From: CAJMNU01 sp905214855
Lineage (GTDB): Bacteria; Bacillota; Clostridia; Lachnospirales; Lachnospiraceae
DNA: 64,000 bases
Assembly (NCBI GenBank): GCA_937890595.1
Contig: CALADM010000005.1
Coordinates: 1 to 64,000, forward strand
Direction: 5' to 3'
In this document: one piece after another, positions 1 to 11,130 of the stretch
Position numbering within the stretch: the stretch's first letter is position 1
How the letters are laid out: each line of letters opens with the position of its first letter
Notes under the pieces: model-generated
Databases searched by the model: none
Seen by the model: only the letters and a program-made list of their open reading frames with translations
What the model was told of the DNA's origin: nothing
Made by a program: the position numbers and the translations under genes

Positions 1-26
1 AGAAAGCCCGTAAAATAGGCATTTCT
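1..26 (-). terminator. possible guaA terminator hairpin, cut by window edge
   Basis: Just beyond the guaA stop there is an imperfect hairpin: bases 1-8 pair with 18-26 with one bulged base and a 9-base loop. Any following T-run lies outside the window, so this is tentative. Confidence 0.35.
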
Positions 27-39
27 TGGCTCTAATATA

Positions 40-1578
40 TTATTCAAACTCAATTGTAGCTGGTGGTTTTCCTGTACAATCATACAGTACACGATTAACA
101 CCCTTCACTTCATTAACAATTCTGCTTGTCACCTTTGATAAAATCTCCCATGGCATATCTGCTGATTCTGCTGTCATAAAATCAGAAGTCAACACAGCCC
201 GCAAAACAACAGCATAATCATATGTTCTTCCATCACCCATACATCCTACAGTTCGCATATTAGTAATTGCAGCAAAATACTGGGACAATTTCTTATCCCA
301 TCCAGCCTTGGCTACCTCTTCACGGTAAATTGCATCTGCTTCCTGAACAATACGAACCTTTTCTGGAGTAACAGCTCCAATAATTCGTACCCCAAGTCCG
401 GGACCTGGAAACGGCTGACGATACACAAGATACTCCGGAATCCCCAATTCCAAACCAACTTTACGCACTTCATCCTTAAACAATAACCGAAGTGGTTCTA
501 TAATTTCTTTAAAATCCACACAATCTGGCAATGCTAAATTATGATGAGATTTAATCACATCTGCATCACCCTTACCAGATTCAATAACATCTGGATAAAT
601 CGTTCCCTGTACCAGAAAATCTACAGCGCCTATTTTCTTTGCTTCATCCTCAAAAACACGAATAAATTCTTCACCAATAATCTTTCTCTTTGCCTGTGGA
701 TCTTCTACGCCTGCCAATTTATCATAAAATCTCTGCTGTGCATTCACACGGATAAAAGTCAGATCATACATACCATTTGGTCCAAAGATCGCCTCTACTT
801 CATCGCCTTCATCTTTTCTTAACAAACCATGATCCACAAAAACACAAGTCAACTGTTTTCCAATTGCCTTAGACAATAAAACTGCTGCTACAGAAGAATC
901 CACACCACCAGACAGCGCACACAACACTTTTCCATTTCCAATTTTTTCACGAAGTGCCTGTACGGTAGATTCAACAAAAGAATCCATCTTCCAGTCTCCT
1001 GTACATCCACACACATCAAAAATAAAGTTAGACAGCATCTTCTGTCCTTCCTGTGTATGCATAACTTCCGGATGGAACTGAACCGCATATAACTTCTTTT
1101 CCTCATTTTCCATGGCTGCCACTGGACAAACTGATGTATGTGCCACTACCTTAAATGCCTCAGGAGTCTTTTCAATATAATCTGTATGACTCATCCAGCA
1201 AATTGTCCTTGGCGAAACTCCACGAAACAGCTTTGATTCAGTATCTACATCCACTTCCGTCTTACCATACTCACTTACTGGCGCTGTTGCAACACTTCCT
1301 CCCAACATATAAGACATAAGCTGAGATCCATAACAAATTCCTAAAATCGGGATACCCATTTCAAAGATTTCCTTAGGACAATGTGGAGATTTCTCATCAT
1401 ACACACTATTCGGACCACCTGTAAAAATAATTCCCTTAGGATTCATTTTTTTGATCTCATCTAATCCCATAGAATACGGATGTACCTCACAATATACATT
1501 ACATTCCCGAACTCTTCTGGCAATCAACTGATTGTACTGACCACCAAAATCCAATACTATAATCATTTCCTGATTCAT
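40..1578 (-). CDS. guaA: GMP synthase (glutamine-hydrolysing)
   Basis: Converts XMP, glutamine and ATP to GMP, the last step of guanine nucleotide synthesis in the cytoplasm. The 512-residue product matches the usual family length. An N-terminal class I glutamine amidotransferase domain carries the nucleophile Cys82 in GICYGSQ and the His169/Glu171 pair in QFHPEV. The ATP-pyrophosphatase domain follows with the SGGVDSS loop at 223-229, and the C-terminal dimerisation domain ends in [11 protein letters not shown]. The ATG at 1578 was chosen over one 23 codons upstream because AGGAGG sits 7 bases before it. It is transcribed alone, from a promoter about 285 bases upstream. Confidence 0.97.
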   Translation of the reverse strand: MNQEMIIVLDFGGQYNQLIARRVRECNVYCEVHPYSMGLDEIKKMNPKGIIFTGGPNSVYDEKSPHCPKEIFEMGIPILGICYGSQLMSYMLGGSVATAPVSEYGKTEVDVDTESKLFRGVSPRTICWMSHTDYIEKTPEAFKVVAHTSVCPVAAMENEEKKLYAVQFHPEVMHTQEGQKMLSNFIFDVCGCTGDWKMDSFVESTVQALREKIGNGKVLCALSGGVDSSVAAVLLSKAIGKQLTCVFVDHGLLRKDEGDEVEAIFGPNGMYDLTFIRVNAQQRFYDKLAGVEDPQAKRKIIGEEFIRVFEDEAKKIGAVDFLVQGTIYPDVIESGKGDADVIKSHHNLALPDCVDFKEIIEPLRLLFKDEVRKVGLELGIPEYLVYRQPFPGPGLGVRIIGAVTPEKVRIVQEADAIYREEVAKAGWDKKLSQYFAAITNMRTVGCMGDGRTYDYAVVLRAVLTSDFMTAESADMPWEILSKVTSRIVNEVKGVNRVLYDCTGKPPATIEFE

Positions 1579-1870
1579 CTGGAATCCTCCTATCATCTCG
1601 TTTACTTGCTCTTTTCTTCCTGTTTCTTGTTCATTTCCTTTACACATAGACTTTCCATTCTATTCGCCACCCATTGCATTACCTAGTCTTCTGTAAATTG
1701 CCTTTTAACTAACCATCTACTTCTCATCTGTTTCTCATTATTTTTCTATTATCAGCCATAGCTCAATACGAATCCCCATATCTCCATACCGTACTACATC
1801 TATATATCCATGCCACAAATAAAGTCTAATATAAATAAGACAACTTCCATGTGCCATTTTTATAGACTAT

Positions 1871-1899
1871 ATTATATTCTAGCCTGTTTTTAGTGACAA
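1871..1899 (-). promoter_or_regulatory. guaA promoter
   Basis: On the minus strand there is TTGTCA (1894-1899), a 17-base spacer and TATAAT (1871-1876). The start site would be near 1864, giving a long untranslated leader before the guaA ATG at 1578. I looked for a purine riboswitch core in the leader and did not see one. Confidence 0.7.
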
Positions 1900-1989
1900 G
1901 TTTTTTTTTATTAAAAAATAGCCGAAAATAACTACAAATTCATTGATTTTTTTAGAAATTTAAACAGAGTCATCCCACTAGCCGTTCCA

Positions 1990-2125
1990 TGTTATTCCTA
2001 CTCATTTTTCTACTTATTCCCCTAGCTTTTCTTCTACTTCTCTCCTTGTTCTATTTCTTTTTTATCCTTTGCTATTTCTTTCCATTCTTTTTCATCCTTT
2101 TTTCATTTCTTTTTCATCTTAACTC
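1990..2125. other. gene-free polypyrimidine tract between guaA and the YetA-like gene
   Basis: Part of the 730-base divergent gap between 1579 and 2308. About 135 bases are almost entirely C and T on the plus strand, with runs such as TTTCTTTTTTATCC. No ORF with a ribosome site and no clear hairpin is visible. No convincing promoter for the rightward gene was found. Confidence 0.6.
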
Positions 2126-2308
2126 CAAATCCCTATCAAAATGACAATTTTTCAGTATTGTTTCAAAATTATGTCATAAAATCTATAGAATTTTCAGTTT
2201 TTTTGTTGTAAAATGAACAGCAAATACAGAACAAATGAAAGTCTTGTTTTCTTATTACAGCCTTATGACCATTCGTTTCTGATAAAGAAGAAAAAGGAGT
2301 ATTTCATC

Positions 2309-4582
2309 ATGATCCAGCTTCATTTTGACAAATTATACAGCAGCCCCAGAGAAAAGGAACACTGTCAGGTTGCTATTCCTTTTGCAAAAGGAACATTAAC
2401 ATCTATCGAGGGACTTAGAATCCTGCAAAACCATTCTTTCTACCCTGCTCAGTTTAAAATCACATCCAAATGGGATGATGGTTCTATCCGCTGGCTGCAT
2501 ATCCGTTTTCTTGCAGATCTTCCAGCCAATAAAGCTGCTGATTGTTTTTTAGTATTCGCAAATGAAGAACCTGAAGCAACAGCTGCTTTGTGTCAAACCA
2601 ACCAAGTAACAAAAAACAATGGTAATTTTACCGTATCAACAGGTGCATTATGCTTTTCCACAACTTTGCACTCTTCATCCCTATTTGAAGAAATAACAGC
2701 AAATGGAATTCCTTCTTCCTATCAGATTAGTGTTCCAACCTTAAGTGAAGAACAAAATAATGCACAGATCCCATACAAAACAGATATCACTTCATGGAAT
2801 GTATTGGAAGAAGGTCCTCTTGTAACGATTCTGGAAGGAAATGCTACTCTTTTCCCAGAAGCATCTAATGCACTTTGTAAAAATGCCAAACAGCTTCAGG
2901 CAACAATCCGCCTGACAGCATTCGCTGAAAAACCTTGGATCGAAGCAGAATACCGTCTGATCAATACATCTGATGATCCATTCTGTCTTCACTCCCTTAT
3001 ACTGACTGCTAATGATAACTCATCTGCTGCATCTGTGCTTTCTGAAAACCCAGAAAATTCTTCCATACGCACCTGTGCAGCACGTTCCAATTATCAGACA
3101 CAGTTCCAGACCAGCGAATGTGGTGAAACTGTTAGTCAGATCATCGATTCTCATTTACTTCTTTATGAGGCAAATGAACATTTTGCAGAAGTATTCTATG
3201 GAACTCTGTTTTGTGACCGTACCACTGAGTCTGAAGGTCTCTGTGCTACTGTTTTTCAGGGTCAGCAAAACTATCCAAAAGCAGTTTTTGCAGATGCAAA
3301 TCAACTTACTGTAGCCTTAGTTCCAGAAGGAAATGATAAAGTCTCTATGGAATCCGGTATGGCTCGTTGTCAGCGTGTTCTCTTCCATTTCCATAATGCA
3401 AGTGAATCTTTACAGAGCTTAAATAACCGCAGTACCATTTATCAGATGCCTGACAAATGTCATATCGCTCCAAAAATCTTCCACAATGCTCAGGTATTTG
3501 AAGATGTATTTCCTTCTGTAAAAAATCCACAATTTGAAAAAGCGCTTTCTGCACGCGCAGATGGACATTCCCGCTGCTACGGCATGATGAACTGGGGTGA
3601 TTCACCAGATCCGGGCTATACAATGCAGGGACGTGGCGGTGATGAACCTGTTTGGACTAACAATGAATATGATTATCCTCATGCCTGCTATCTTATGTAT
3701 GCTCGTACTGGAATCCGTCGTTTCCTTGACTATGGTCTTGTGGCTTCTGACCACTGGATGGATGTCGATGTTTGCCATTACAGCAAAGATCCTCTCATTT
3801 ACGGAGGTCAATGGGAACACACTAATAGACACTGTAAAAACGGACACATGTTATGTAGTCATGAATGGGTAGAAGGTCTGCTGGACACATGGCATTTTAC
3901 AGGTAACTCTCGTGCCCTTGAAACAGCTATTGGAATTGGAGAAAATGTTCTTCGCCTTCTAGATACTCCTATGTTCCATCAAAAGGGAGGAATCAACGCC
4001 CGCGAAACTGGTTGGGCGCTCCGTACATTAGTTGCTCTGTATAAAGAAACCCATGATGAAAAATGGCTGGAAAAATGTGACTGGATCGTTGGACACTTCA
4101 CTGAATGGAAGGAAGAATATGGTCAATGGCTTTCTCCTTATCTGGACAATGTTGCCATCCATGTTGTCTTCATGATTTCTATTGCAGCCAGCAGCCTGAT
4201 GCGCTATTATCGGATCCGTCCTCAGGAACACATCAAAGAAATGATCTTAGATGCTGTTGATGATATGATAGAAAATTGTCTTCTGGAAGATGGTACATTC
4301 TACTACAAAGAACTTCCAAGCCTTGCAAGAAGCGGCAATAATACTTTGATCCTTGAAGCGCTCCAGAATGCTTATGAATTGTCAGGAGATGCCAAATATC
4401 TAAAACCTGGACTTGTAACATTTTACAACGCAATGAATGAACCTTCCAAAAATGCTGTATCTGGAAAAAAACATGTGGGAGATTCTGTGATCAATCAAGG
4501 AAATGGAACTAAAAACTTTGCTCAATCCCTTCTTCCTCTTGCAGTGTATTACAAGGCAGCTTCCGACAATAACTTAATATAA
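2309..4582 (+). CDS. PcRGLX/YetA-like protein (possible PL26 exo-rhamnogalacturonan lyase relative)
   Basis: The product is 757 residues with no signal peptide, so it should be cytoplasmic. The N-terminal part contains WDDGSIRWLHIRF, the hallmark of the RIFT-barrel domain of the PcRGLX/YetA family. The middle is beta-rich, and the C-terminal third (from about residue 430, MMNWGDSPDPGY onward) reads like an alpha/alpha toroid with many Trp, His and Asp residues. In the family this fold belongs to exo-acting rhamnogalacturonan lyases (PL26); I infer but cannot prove lyase activity here. The start at 2309 is preceded by AAGGAG with 9 bases spacing and skips 32 unlikely upstream codons. It stands alone, convergent with uvrA. 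A different uronate- or arabinose-active function is possible. Confidence 0.65.
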   Translation: MIQLHFDKLYSSPREKEHCQVAIPFAKGTLTSIEGLRILQNHSFYPAQFKITSKWDDGSIRWLHIRFLADLPANKAADCFLVFANEEPEATAALCQTNQVTKNNGNFTVSTGALCFSTTLHSSSLFEEITANGIPSSYQISVPTLSEEQNNAQIPYKTDITSWNVLEEGPLVTILEGNATLFPEASNALCKNAKQLQATIRLTAFAEKPWIEAEYRLINTSDDPFCLHSLILTANDNSSAASVLSENPENSSIRTCAARSNYQTQFQTSECGETVSQIIDSHLLLYEANEHFAEVFYGTLFCDRTTESEGLCATVFQGQQNYPKAVFADANQLTVALVPEGNDKVSMESGMARCQRVLFHFHNASESLQSLNNRSTIYQMPDKCHIAPKIFHNAQVFEDVFPSVKNPQFEKALSARADGHSRCYGMMNWGDSPDPGYTMQGRGGDEPVWTNNEYDYPHACYLMYARTGIRRFLDYGLVASDHWMDVDVCHYSKDPLIYGGQWEHTNRHCKNGHMLCSHEWVEGLLDTWHFTGNSRALETAIGIGENVLRLLDTPMFHQKGGINARETGWALRTLVALYKETHDEKWLEKCDWIVGHFTEWKEEYGQWLSPYLDNVAIHVVFMISIAASSLMRYYRIRPQEHIKEMILDAVDDMIENCLLEDGTFYYKELPSLARSGNNTLILEALQNAYELSGDAKYLKPGLVTFYNAMNEPSKNAVSGKKHVGDSVINQGNGTKNFAQSLLPLAVYYKAASDNNLI

Positions 4583-4605
4583 ATCATAGGAAAAAACTAA
4601 TTTTA

Positions 4606-4653
4606 AATATGGCATGCCCAATTTGAGAATATTTCTCTAAGGCATGCCATATT
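4606..4653. terminator. bidirectional hairpin between the YetA-like gene and uvrA
   Basis: A perfect 13-bp stem (AATATGGCATGCC at 4606-4618 with its complement at 4641-4653) has a smaller GAGAA/TTCTC hairpin in its loop. It lies between convergent genes, and T-rich sequence follows on both strands. Confidence 0.7.
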
Positions 4654-4720
4654 ACACGTTTCAATCTTTTTACCTTGATTTCTTTTTATAATATCGATCT
4701 GTACTTTATTTATCTTTATC

Positions 4721-7555
4721 CTATTTCTTCTGTTCCAGATATTTTTTGACATACTTTCCTGTATAGGAAATTGGATTGTCTGCTACTTCTTCTGGTGTTC
4801 CCTTTGCGATCACCGTTCCACCTTTATCTCCGCCCTCAGGTCCAATATCGATCAGATAATCTGCTGTTTTGATCACATCCAGATTATGTTCGATCACGAT
4901 CACTGTATTTCCACCATCTGTCAGACGTTTCAAAATCTCGATCAACTTATGGACATCTGCAAAATGCAGTCCTGTTGTCGGTTCATCCAAAATATAAATT
5001 GTCTTTCCTGTACTGCGTCTGGAAAGCTCTGTTGCTAATTTAATTCTCTGTGCTTCTCCTCCGGATAATTCTGTAGAGGGTTGTCCCAAACGGATATAAG
5101 AAAGTCCTACATCATTTAATGTTGCAATCCTTCTGGCAATAGATGGAACATTCTCAAAAAACTTCAATGCTTCTTCTACTGTCATATTTAAGACATCATA
5201 AATACTCTTTCCTTTATATTTAACCTCTAAAGTTTCCCTATTATAACGTTTTCCATGACATACTTCACATGGTACATAGACATCTGGCAGAAAATGCATT
5301 TCGATCTTGATGATACCATCTCCACTGCATGCCTCACATCGTCCACCTTTTACATTAAAACTAAATCTTCCCTTAGAATATCCCTTTGCTTTTGCGTCGG
5401 AAGTAGCTGCAAACAATTCTCGGATCTGGTCAAACACCCCAGTATATGTCGCAGGGTTTGATCTTGGTGTTCTTCCAATCGGAGACTGGTCAATTGCAAT
5501 TACCTTATCTAACTGCTCGATTCCATCAATTCCATCGTGCTTTCCGGGGATCGTCCTTGCCCTATTCAATTTTTTAGCAAGTGCCTTATATAAGATTTCA
5601 TTTACAAGAGAACTCTTGCCAGAACCTGAAACTCCTGTCACACAAGTCATCACACCCAAAGGGAAATCTACATTGATCTTCTTTAAATTATTCTCTGAAG
5701 CTCCACGGACTGTCAGCCATCCTATTGGTTTCTTTCTCTGTGTAGGAACAGGAATACAGATTCTTCCACTCAGGTATGCTCCAGTGATCGATTTCTCACA
5801 CTGCATGATCTCCTCTGCAGTCCCAATTGCAACCACCTGACCTCCATGCTCACCTGCACCCGGACCAATATCCACAATACAGTCTGCTGCCCTCATCGTA
5901 TCCTCATCATGTTCTACCACAAGAACACTATTTCCCAGATCACGCAGATGAAACAGCGTATTCAACAATTTATCATTGTCTCTCTGATGCAGACCAATAC
6001 TTGGTTCATCTAATATATAAGCCACCCCAACCAGTCCAGAGCCAATCTGAGTTGCCAGACGGATTCTTTGTGCTTCACCTCCTGATAATGTCCCGGTTGC
6101 CCTTGAAAGTGCCAGATAATCCAATCCCACATTGATCAGAAAACTCACTCTGGACTTGATCTCTTTTAAGATCTGCTCCCCTATCATCTCCTGCGTTGGC
6201 GTCAATTTCAACTGATCCAGAAATTCTTTGAATTTTACAATAGATAAATTGGTTGCCTCATAAATATTCTTGCCCCCAACTGTCACTGCCAGTGATGTCT
6301 TTTTTAGACGCTGACCATGACAGGTCGGACATGGTGTGATTCTCATATAGCTCTCATACTCTGCTTTGGAACTCTCAGAAAACGTCTCACGATAACGTCT
6401 GTTTACATTCTCGATCAGACCTTCAAATGCAACATCATAAACACCTTCTCCTCGCTGACCGCGATAATGCACTTTCACTTCTTTCCCATGTGTTCCATAC
6501 ACCAAAATATCCTTGATCTCTTCTGGATATTCTTCAAAAGGAGTTTCCAGACTAAAATGATATTCTTTTGCCAATGCATCTAAAATTGCACGGCTAAAAC
6601 TGTTCTTATCTGTGCAGGACTGCCATCCAAGCACTACGATCGCTCCCTGTGCAATGCTCAGGCTCTTGTCTGGGATCATCAGATCCAGATCAAATTCCAT
6701 CTTATATCCTAAACCAAAACAATCAGGACACGCACCAAAAGGATTATTAAAAGAAAAACTTCTCGGTTCTACTTCTTCTATGCTGATATTGCAATCTGGA
6801 CATGCAAAACTCTGGCTAAAATTCATGGCATCTGCATCTGATACATCGACGATCATGAGACCATCAGACAGCTTCATCACCGTCTCAATGGAGTCTGTCA
6901 GCCTTTTCTCTATCCCCTCTCGAATGATCAGACGATCCACCACGATTTCTATATTGTGTTTATTATTCTTATTCAATTTTATCTCTTCAGAAAGCTCATA
7001 AATACTTCCATCAATCCGCACACGGACATAACCGCTCTTTCTGGCACTCTCTAAGACCTTGACATGTTCTCCCTTACGTCCCCGCACAACCGGAGCAAGC
7101 AGCTGGATCTTCGTCCGTTCCGGCAATTCCATCAATTGATCCACCATCTGATCGATCGTCTGCCTGCGTATCTCTCTGCCACATTTTGGACAGTGCGGAA
7201 TGCCAATTCTGGCATATAAGAGTCTCATATAATCATAAATCTCTGTCACTGTTCCAACAGTAGAACGAGGATTACGGTTTGTAGATTTCTGATCAATGGA
7301 AATTGCCGGTGAAAGCCCCTCTATATTCTCTACATCCGGTTTTTCCATCTGCCCCAAAAACTGTCTCGCATAGGAGGACAGAGATTCCATATAACGTCTC
7401 TGCCCTTCCGCATAGATTGTATCAAAAGCTAAAGATGATTTGCCAGATCCACTCAATCCAGTCAAAACCACCAGTTCATTCCTTGGAATATCTAAAGAAA
7501 TATTTTTTAAATTATGTTCATTTGCCCCGCGAATCCTGATATATTGTTTCGCCAT
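4721..7555 (-). CDS. uvrA: UvrABC excinuclease subunit A
   Basis: DNA damage-recognition ATPase of nucleotide excision repair; it works as a dimer that loads UvrB. The 944 residues match the family. The first Walker A (GLSGSGKSS, 33-41) is followed by a four-cysteine zinc module, a second CPDC pair, signature [13 protein letters not shown] and Walker [11 protein letters not shown]. The second ABC half has GVSGSGKSS, the C-terminal zinc module ([18 protein letters not shown]), [13 protein letters not shown] and [10 protein letters not shown]. The ATG at 7555 follows AAGGAGG; the ATG eight codons upstream would place that site inside the gene. An SOS-like box over the promoter suggests LexA control. 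uvrB is not in the window. Confidence 0.98.
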   Translation of the reverse strand: MAKQYIRIRGANEHNLKNISLDIPRNELVVLTGLSGSGKSSLAFDTIYAEGQRRYMESLSSYARQFLGQMEKPDVENIEGLSPAISIDQKSTNRNPRSTVGTVTEIYDYMRLLYARIGIPHCPKCGREIRRQTIDQMVDQLMELPERTKIQLLAPVVRGRKGEHVKVLESARKSGYVRVRIDGSIYELSEEIKLNKNNKHNIEIVVDRLIIREGIEKRLTDSIETVMKLSDGLMIVDVSDADAMNFSQSFACPDCNISIEEVEPRSFSFNNPFGACPDCFGLGYKMEFDLDLMIPDKSLSIAQGAIVVLGWQSCTDKNSFSRAILDALAKEYHFSLETPFEEYPEEIKDILVYGTHGKEVKVHYRGQRGEGVYDVAFEGLIENVNRRYRETFSESSKAEYESYMRITPCPTCHGQRLKKTSLAVTVGGKNIYEATNLSIVKFKEFLDQLKLTPTQEMIGEQILKEIKSRVSFLINVGLDYLALSRATGTLSGGEAQRIRLATQIGSGLVGVAYILDEPSIGLHQRDNDKLLNTLFHLRDLGNSVLVVEHDEDTMRAADCIVDIGPGAGEHGGQVVAIGTAEEIMQCEKSITGAYLSGRICIPVPTQRKKPIGWLTVRGASENNLKKINVDFPLGVMTCVTGVSGSGKSSLVNEILYKALAKKLNRARTIPGKHDGIDGIEQLDKVIAIDQSPIGRTPRSNPATYTGVFDQIRELFAATSDAKAKGYSKGRFSFNVKGGRCEACSGDGIIKIEMHFLPDVYVPCEVCHGKRYNRETLEVKYKGKSIYDVLNMTVEEALKFFENVPSIARRIATLNDVGLSYIRLGQPSTELSGGEAQRIKLATELSRRSTGKTIYILDEPTTGLHFADVHKLIEILKRLTDGGNTVIVIEHNLDVIKTADYLIDIGPEGGDKGGTVIAKGTPEEVADNPISYTGKYVKKYLEQKK

Positions 7556-7632
7556 TACGTCAACTTCCTCCTTAGGCACATTGATCCTCTCATTTTAGAA
7601 GAGAGGTGTTTTTCTTCCATTCATTTAAACAT

Positions 7633-7672
7633 ATGATATCACAAATTACTGCATTTTGCAAACGTTTGTTCG
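7633..7672 (-). promoter_or_regulatory. uvrA promoter with overlapping SOS (LexA/DinR) box
   Basis: The minus strand shows TTGCAA (7656-7661), 17 bases, and TATCAT (7633-7638). CGAACAAACGTTTG at 7659-7672 overlaps the -35 and matches the Gram-positive SOS consensus CGAACRNRYGTTYC at all but the last base. Confidence 0.75.
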
Positions 7673-7752
7673 TTTTTGCATTCATTTCTATATAATTTCT
7701 TTACCTAAGTATTTTATCAAGTTCATCTAAAGGCACGGGGCAGTACATGTTA

Positions 7753-8787
7753 TCAGTCTTTCATAGAAATATCCACGATCCACTGACACAATTCCTCATA
7801 ACTCTTTCCTATTGCTTGTGCTTCCTGTGGCATCAAAGAGGTTGGTGTCATGCCAGGCAGTGTATTTGCCTCCAGACAATACAGACCGCCTTCGTGATCC
7901 ATCATAAAATCCATTCTTGCATATTTTTTCAAGCGCAACGCCTCAAACACTCTTTCTGCAATATTTTGCATTTCTTCTGCTTTTTTCTGTGGTAGATCTG
8001 CCGGACAAGTTTCCACTGTGCTTCCTGCTTGATACTTATTCTTATAATCATAAAATCCAGCAATCGGCGCGATTTCAATAACAGGAAGTGCCTTTCCTTC
8101 AATAACACCAACAGAAAATTCTCTTCCTTCTATATATTGTTCTACAATTGCCTTATTATCATACTTTCCGGCTTCTAAAACTGCTGCCATATACTCCTGC
8201 TCACTTCTCACAATAGAAACGCCCACGCTAGATCCCCCATTACAAACTTTCACTACAGCAGGAAGTGCCACTTCTTTTGGACAGCCCTTTTTCAATTCTT
8301 CCACAGTCTTGCACACACCTGCTGGGGTTGGAATCTGATGTAACACAAACATCTCTTTTGCCAGTCCTTTATCCATAGCCAACGCAGAACTAAGATAATC
8401 CGTACCTGTATAACGGATTCCCAAAAGATCAAACGCTGCCTGAATTTTTCCATTCTCACCATTTTCTCCATGAAGAGCAAGAAAGGCAATATCTGCCTCC
8501 TGACAGATAGAAATTACATTAGGACCAAAAAAGCTCTTTCCTCCATCTTTTCTCATTGCTTTTACAGCCTCAATATCCGGTGCTGTCTGTGTAATATTTT
8601 GGATTCCTGATGCCCAGTCTCTATCCTCTTCAAAAATCTGACTGCAATCGCCTTCCAGTCCCAAATATACGTCCAAAAGGATCGCCTGATGTCCCAATGA
8701 CTTCAATGCTTTATAAATTTTTGTTCCTGAACTTAAAGAAACATCTCTCTCTGTGCTAGTTCCACCTGCTAATACAACAATCTTCAT
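7753..8787 (-). CDS. ddl: D-alanine--D-alanine ligase
   Basis: ATP-grasp ligase that makes the D-Ala-D-Ala dipeptide for peptidoglycan precursors in the cytoplasm. The 344-residue product has the N-terminal LAGGTSTERDVSLSSG segment, HGENGENGKIQ, the ATP-grasp stretch VKVCNGGSSVGVS, EQYIEGREFSVGV and the metal/substrate site LEANTLPGMTPTSL. The omega loop reads FYDYKNKY, with the Lys-Tyr pair typical of D-Ala-adding rather than D-lactate-adding ligases, so vancomycin-type substrate change is not indicated. The ATG at 8787 has AGAGGAG seven bases upstream. It is monocistronic between uvrA and ftsH, with its own promoter at 8954-8982. Confidence 0.93.
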   Translation of the reverse strand: MKIVVLAGGTSTERDVSLSSGTKIYKALKSLGHQAILLDVYLGLEGDCSQIFEEDRDWASGIQNITQTAPDIEAVKAMRKDGGKSFFGPNVISICQEADIAFLALHGENGENGKIQAAFDLLGIRYTGTDYLSSALAMDKGLAKEMFVLHQIPTPAGVCKTVEELKKGCPKEVALPAVVKVCNGGSSVGVSIVRSEQEYMAAVLEAGKYDNKAIVEQYIEGREFSVGVIEGKALPVIEIAPIAGFYDYKNKYQAGSTVETCPADLPQKKAEEMQNIAERVFEALRLKKYARMDFMMDHEGGLYCLEANTLPGMTPTSLMPQEAQAIGKSYEELCQWIVDISMKD

Positions 8788-8953
8788 TTTTATTCTCCTC
8801 TGCATCTATTCTTCTTTTTATTACAATATATGTATGAATCATGCCTTACAAACATTAGCAGTGCTTTCCATCCCACACCTAAAGGAATAGGATTTCTGCA
8901 CTCTTTATGTTGTAAAAATTCTCCATGCATTTACTACATAATACCATTCAAAC

Positions 8954-8982
8954 ATTCTACCACGACTGTAAAAAGAAGTCAT
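8954..8982 (-). promoter_or_regulatory. candidate ddl promoter
   Basis: The minus strand has ATGACT (8977-8982), a 17-base spacer, then TGG-TAGAAT (-10 at 8954-8959). The 395-base gap 8788-9182 otherwise holds only the ftsH terminator; an 81-codon plus-strand ORF there has no ribosome site. Confidence 0.45.
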
Positions 8983-9091
8983 CCCTCGAAACAAAAAAAC
9001 TCCAGATCTTTCCGATTTTTTGTTTTCTTCTGGTCTGATTTTCTTTTTCCCTACAACATACCTATTGCCTTATAAGTTATACTACTTATAT

Positions 9092-9133
9092 AAAAAAGAT
9101 GACTGGATATCAACCTATCCAGCCATCTTTTTT
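9092..9133 (-). terminator. ftsH intrinsic terminator
   Basis: An 18-bp stem lies 50 bases past the ftsH stop. As minus-strand RNA it pairs fully with one G-U (GATGGCTGGATA arm) and ends in six T residues. On the plus strand the same spot would be an A-C mismatch, so it serves ftsH. Confidence 0.85.
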
Positions 9134-9182
9134 CTACTATACACACTATACAAATATTTGATCCTTACAAAACATCTGCATT

Positions 9183-11024
9183 TTATTCTCTTGTAAAGAT
9201 CTCCATGAACTCTTCACCTGTGATCGTCTCCTTTTCCAGAAGATATTCAGAAAGTTCATTTAATTTTGCTGCATTCTCCTTGAGGATAGCCAATGCTTTT
9301 TCATACTGCTTCTTTACAACCTCAATGACTTCCTCATCAATCTTCCTTGCTGTCTCTGGAGAACAGGTAAGGGAAGTATCTCCGCCAAGATACTGGTTTG
9401 TCACTGTTTCCAAAGCAACCATTCCAAACTGGTCACTCATACCATAACGTGTCACCATAGCACGTGCCAGCCTTGTTGCCTGTTCAATATCATTGGATGC
9501 ACCAGTTGTGATAGACTGGAAAATGAACTCCTCTGCCGCACGACCTCCTGTCAATGTGGCAATCTTATCCAATGCTTCTTCCTTGCTCAACAGGAATTTT
9601 TCTCCCTCTTCCACCTGCATCGTATATCCTAATGCTCCAGACGTTCTTGGGATGATCGTAATTTTATGGACTGGCGCTGAATGGCTCTGACATGCAGCAA
9701 CAAGGGCATGACCAATCTCATGATATGCCACGATACGCTTTTCTTTCTCTGATATCACAGCACCCTTTCTCTGATATCCTGCGATAATGACTTCTACACT
9801 CTCTTCCAGATCCTGCTGTGATACAATATTTCTTCCCATACGAACCGCTCTGAGGGCAGCCTCGTTCACGATATTAGCAAGCTCTGCACCACTTGCACCA
9901 GAAGTAGACCGTGCAATGGCGTTAAAATCTACCGTATCCTCCAGCTTCACATCTTTTCCATGTACTCTTAAAATCGCCTCACGACCTCTTAAATCCGGAA
10001 GCTCTACAGGAATTCTCCTGTCAAAACGTCCTGGACGCAGGAGTGCCTGATCCAAAGACTCTGGACGGTTTGTTGCTGCCAAGATAACAACACCTTTTTT
10101 ACCATCAAATCCATCCATCTCTGTAAGGAGCTGATTCAAAGTCTGCTCACGTTCATCATTGCCTGTCATACCACTGCCATCACGTTTCTTACCAATGGTA
10201 TCAATCTCATCGATAAAAACAATACAAGGTGCTTTTTCATTTGCCTGTTTAAACAGATCTCTTACTTTTGCAGCACCCATTCCGACAAACATCTCAACAA
10301 ATTCAGATCCAGAAATAGAGAAAAACGGTACATGTGCCTCACCTGCAACTGCTTTTGCCAGCAAAGTCTTACCTGTTCCAGGAGGTCCTACCAAAAGTGC
10401 TCCTTTAGGAAGTGTCGCACCAATCTCAGCATACTTTTCTGGATGATGCAGGAAATCCACGATCTCCTTGAGAGCCTCTTTTGCCTCATCCTCACCTGCA
10501 ACATCGGCAAATGTCTTGCCTGTCTCATTTTCTGCATAAATCTTAGCATTGGATTTTCCAAATGTCATCGCATTGCCGCCCATTTTAGATGCCATACGAC
10601 GCATCATAAACTGCCCCAGCAAGATAAAAACAAACATCGGAAGAATCCAAGTGATCAATACATCTAAAAGAGGGGATGCCTTTTTCGGAATCTCCCGACC
10701 AAAATCTACACCTGCTTTGTATAAACGATCTGACAATCCCTCATCCGGGAAAATACCTGTCTTACAATAGACTTCTCTTCCATTTTCTCCTCTCACGGAA
10801 AAGGAAAGTTCTGTATCTCCCTGATACACCTCGATCACCTTACCGGAATCGACCATAGTTAAAAATTCGCTGTAGGACACTTCTTTGATCGAACGCTCGA
10901 TCAATTTTGGAACAGCAATTGCATTCAGCAGTACAATTACAAGCATCGCAATCACATAATAAAATACCAAATAATATACCATTGGCTTTTTAGGCTGCTT
11001 TGGTCCATCATTATTTGTACCCAT
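9183..11024 (-). CDS. ftsH: ATP-dependent zinc metalloprotease FtsH
   Basis: Membrane-anchored AAA+ protease that degrades misfolded and regulatory membrane or cytoplasmic proteins. The 613 residues show a first membrane span at about 17-38, an external loop, a second span at about 100-125, then the AAA module with [15 protein letters not shown] and the second region of homology [19 protein letters not shown]. The protease domain carries the zinc motif HEIGH, with Ile where Ala is more usual; both histidines and the glutamate are kept. The ATG at 11024 has GGGAGG six bases upstream. It has its own promoter and terminator and no partner gene (hpt or tilS) beside it. Confidence 0.97.
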   Translation of the reverse strand: MGTNNDGPKQPKKPMVYYLVFYYVIAMLVIVLLNAIAVPKLIERSIKEVSYSEFLTMVDSGKVIEVYQGDTELSFSVRGENGREVYCKTGIFPDEGLSDRLYKAGVDFGREIPKKASPLLDVLITWILPMFVFILLGQFMMRRMASKMGGNAMTFGKSNAKIYAENETGKTFADVAGEDEAKEALKEIVDFLHHPEKYAEIGATLPKGALLVGPPGTGKTLLAKAVAGEAHVPFFSISGSEFVEMFVGMGAAKVRDLFKQANEKAPCIVFIDEIDTIGKKRDGSGMTGNDEREQTLNQLLTEMDGFDGKKGVVILAATNRPESLDQALLRPGRFDRRIPVELPDLRGREAILRVHGKDVKLEDTVDFNAIARSTSGASGAELANIVNEAALRAVRMGRNIVSQQDLEESVEVIIAGYQRKGAVISEKEKRIVAYHEIGHALVAACQSHSAPVHKITIIPRTSGALGYTMQVEEGEKFLLSKEEALDKIATLTGGRAAEEFIFQSITTGASNDIEQATRLARAMVTRYGMSDQFGMVALETVTNQYLGGDTSLTCSPETARKIDEEVIEVVKKQYEKALAILKENAAKLNELSEYLLEKETITGEEFMEIFTRE

Positions 11025-11100
11025 ATTTATCCTCCCTTCCATTTAAGGATTACTATTTTCAAAAAACAAACTCCTTAAACTTAAACTTTCTTATTTCTTT

Positions 11101-11130
11101 AAAATATCTCCAATCACGCTGTTTTGTCAA
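11101..11130 (-). promoter_or_regulatory. candidate ftsH promoter
   Basis: The minus strand has TTGACA (11125-11130), 18 bases, and TATTTT (11101-11106), about 80 bases before the ftsH start. Confidence 0.55.

Noticed and set aside
1579..1864. purine riboswitch before guaA
   Set aside because: I looked for the conserved three-way-junction core and did not find it; only an unassigned leader is reported.
2213..2308. 32-codon N-terminal extension of the YetA-like protein
   Set aside because: The ribosome site AAGGAG falls inside it and the family N-terminus begins at the ATG at 2309.
3535..3556. AAGCGCTTTC cre-like sequence inside the YetA-like gene
   Set aside because: The outer positions do not match the consensus and it is deep within coding sequence.
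7753..8787. vancomycin-type D-Ala-D-Lac ligase
   Set aside because: The omega-loop Lys-Tyr pair and absence of vanH/vanX neighbours point to an ordinary Ddl.
8830..9075. 81-codon plus-strand ORF in the ddl/ftsH gap
   Set aside because: No ribosome site, low-complexity composition, and it overlaps the ddl promoter region.
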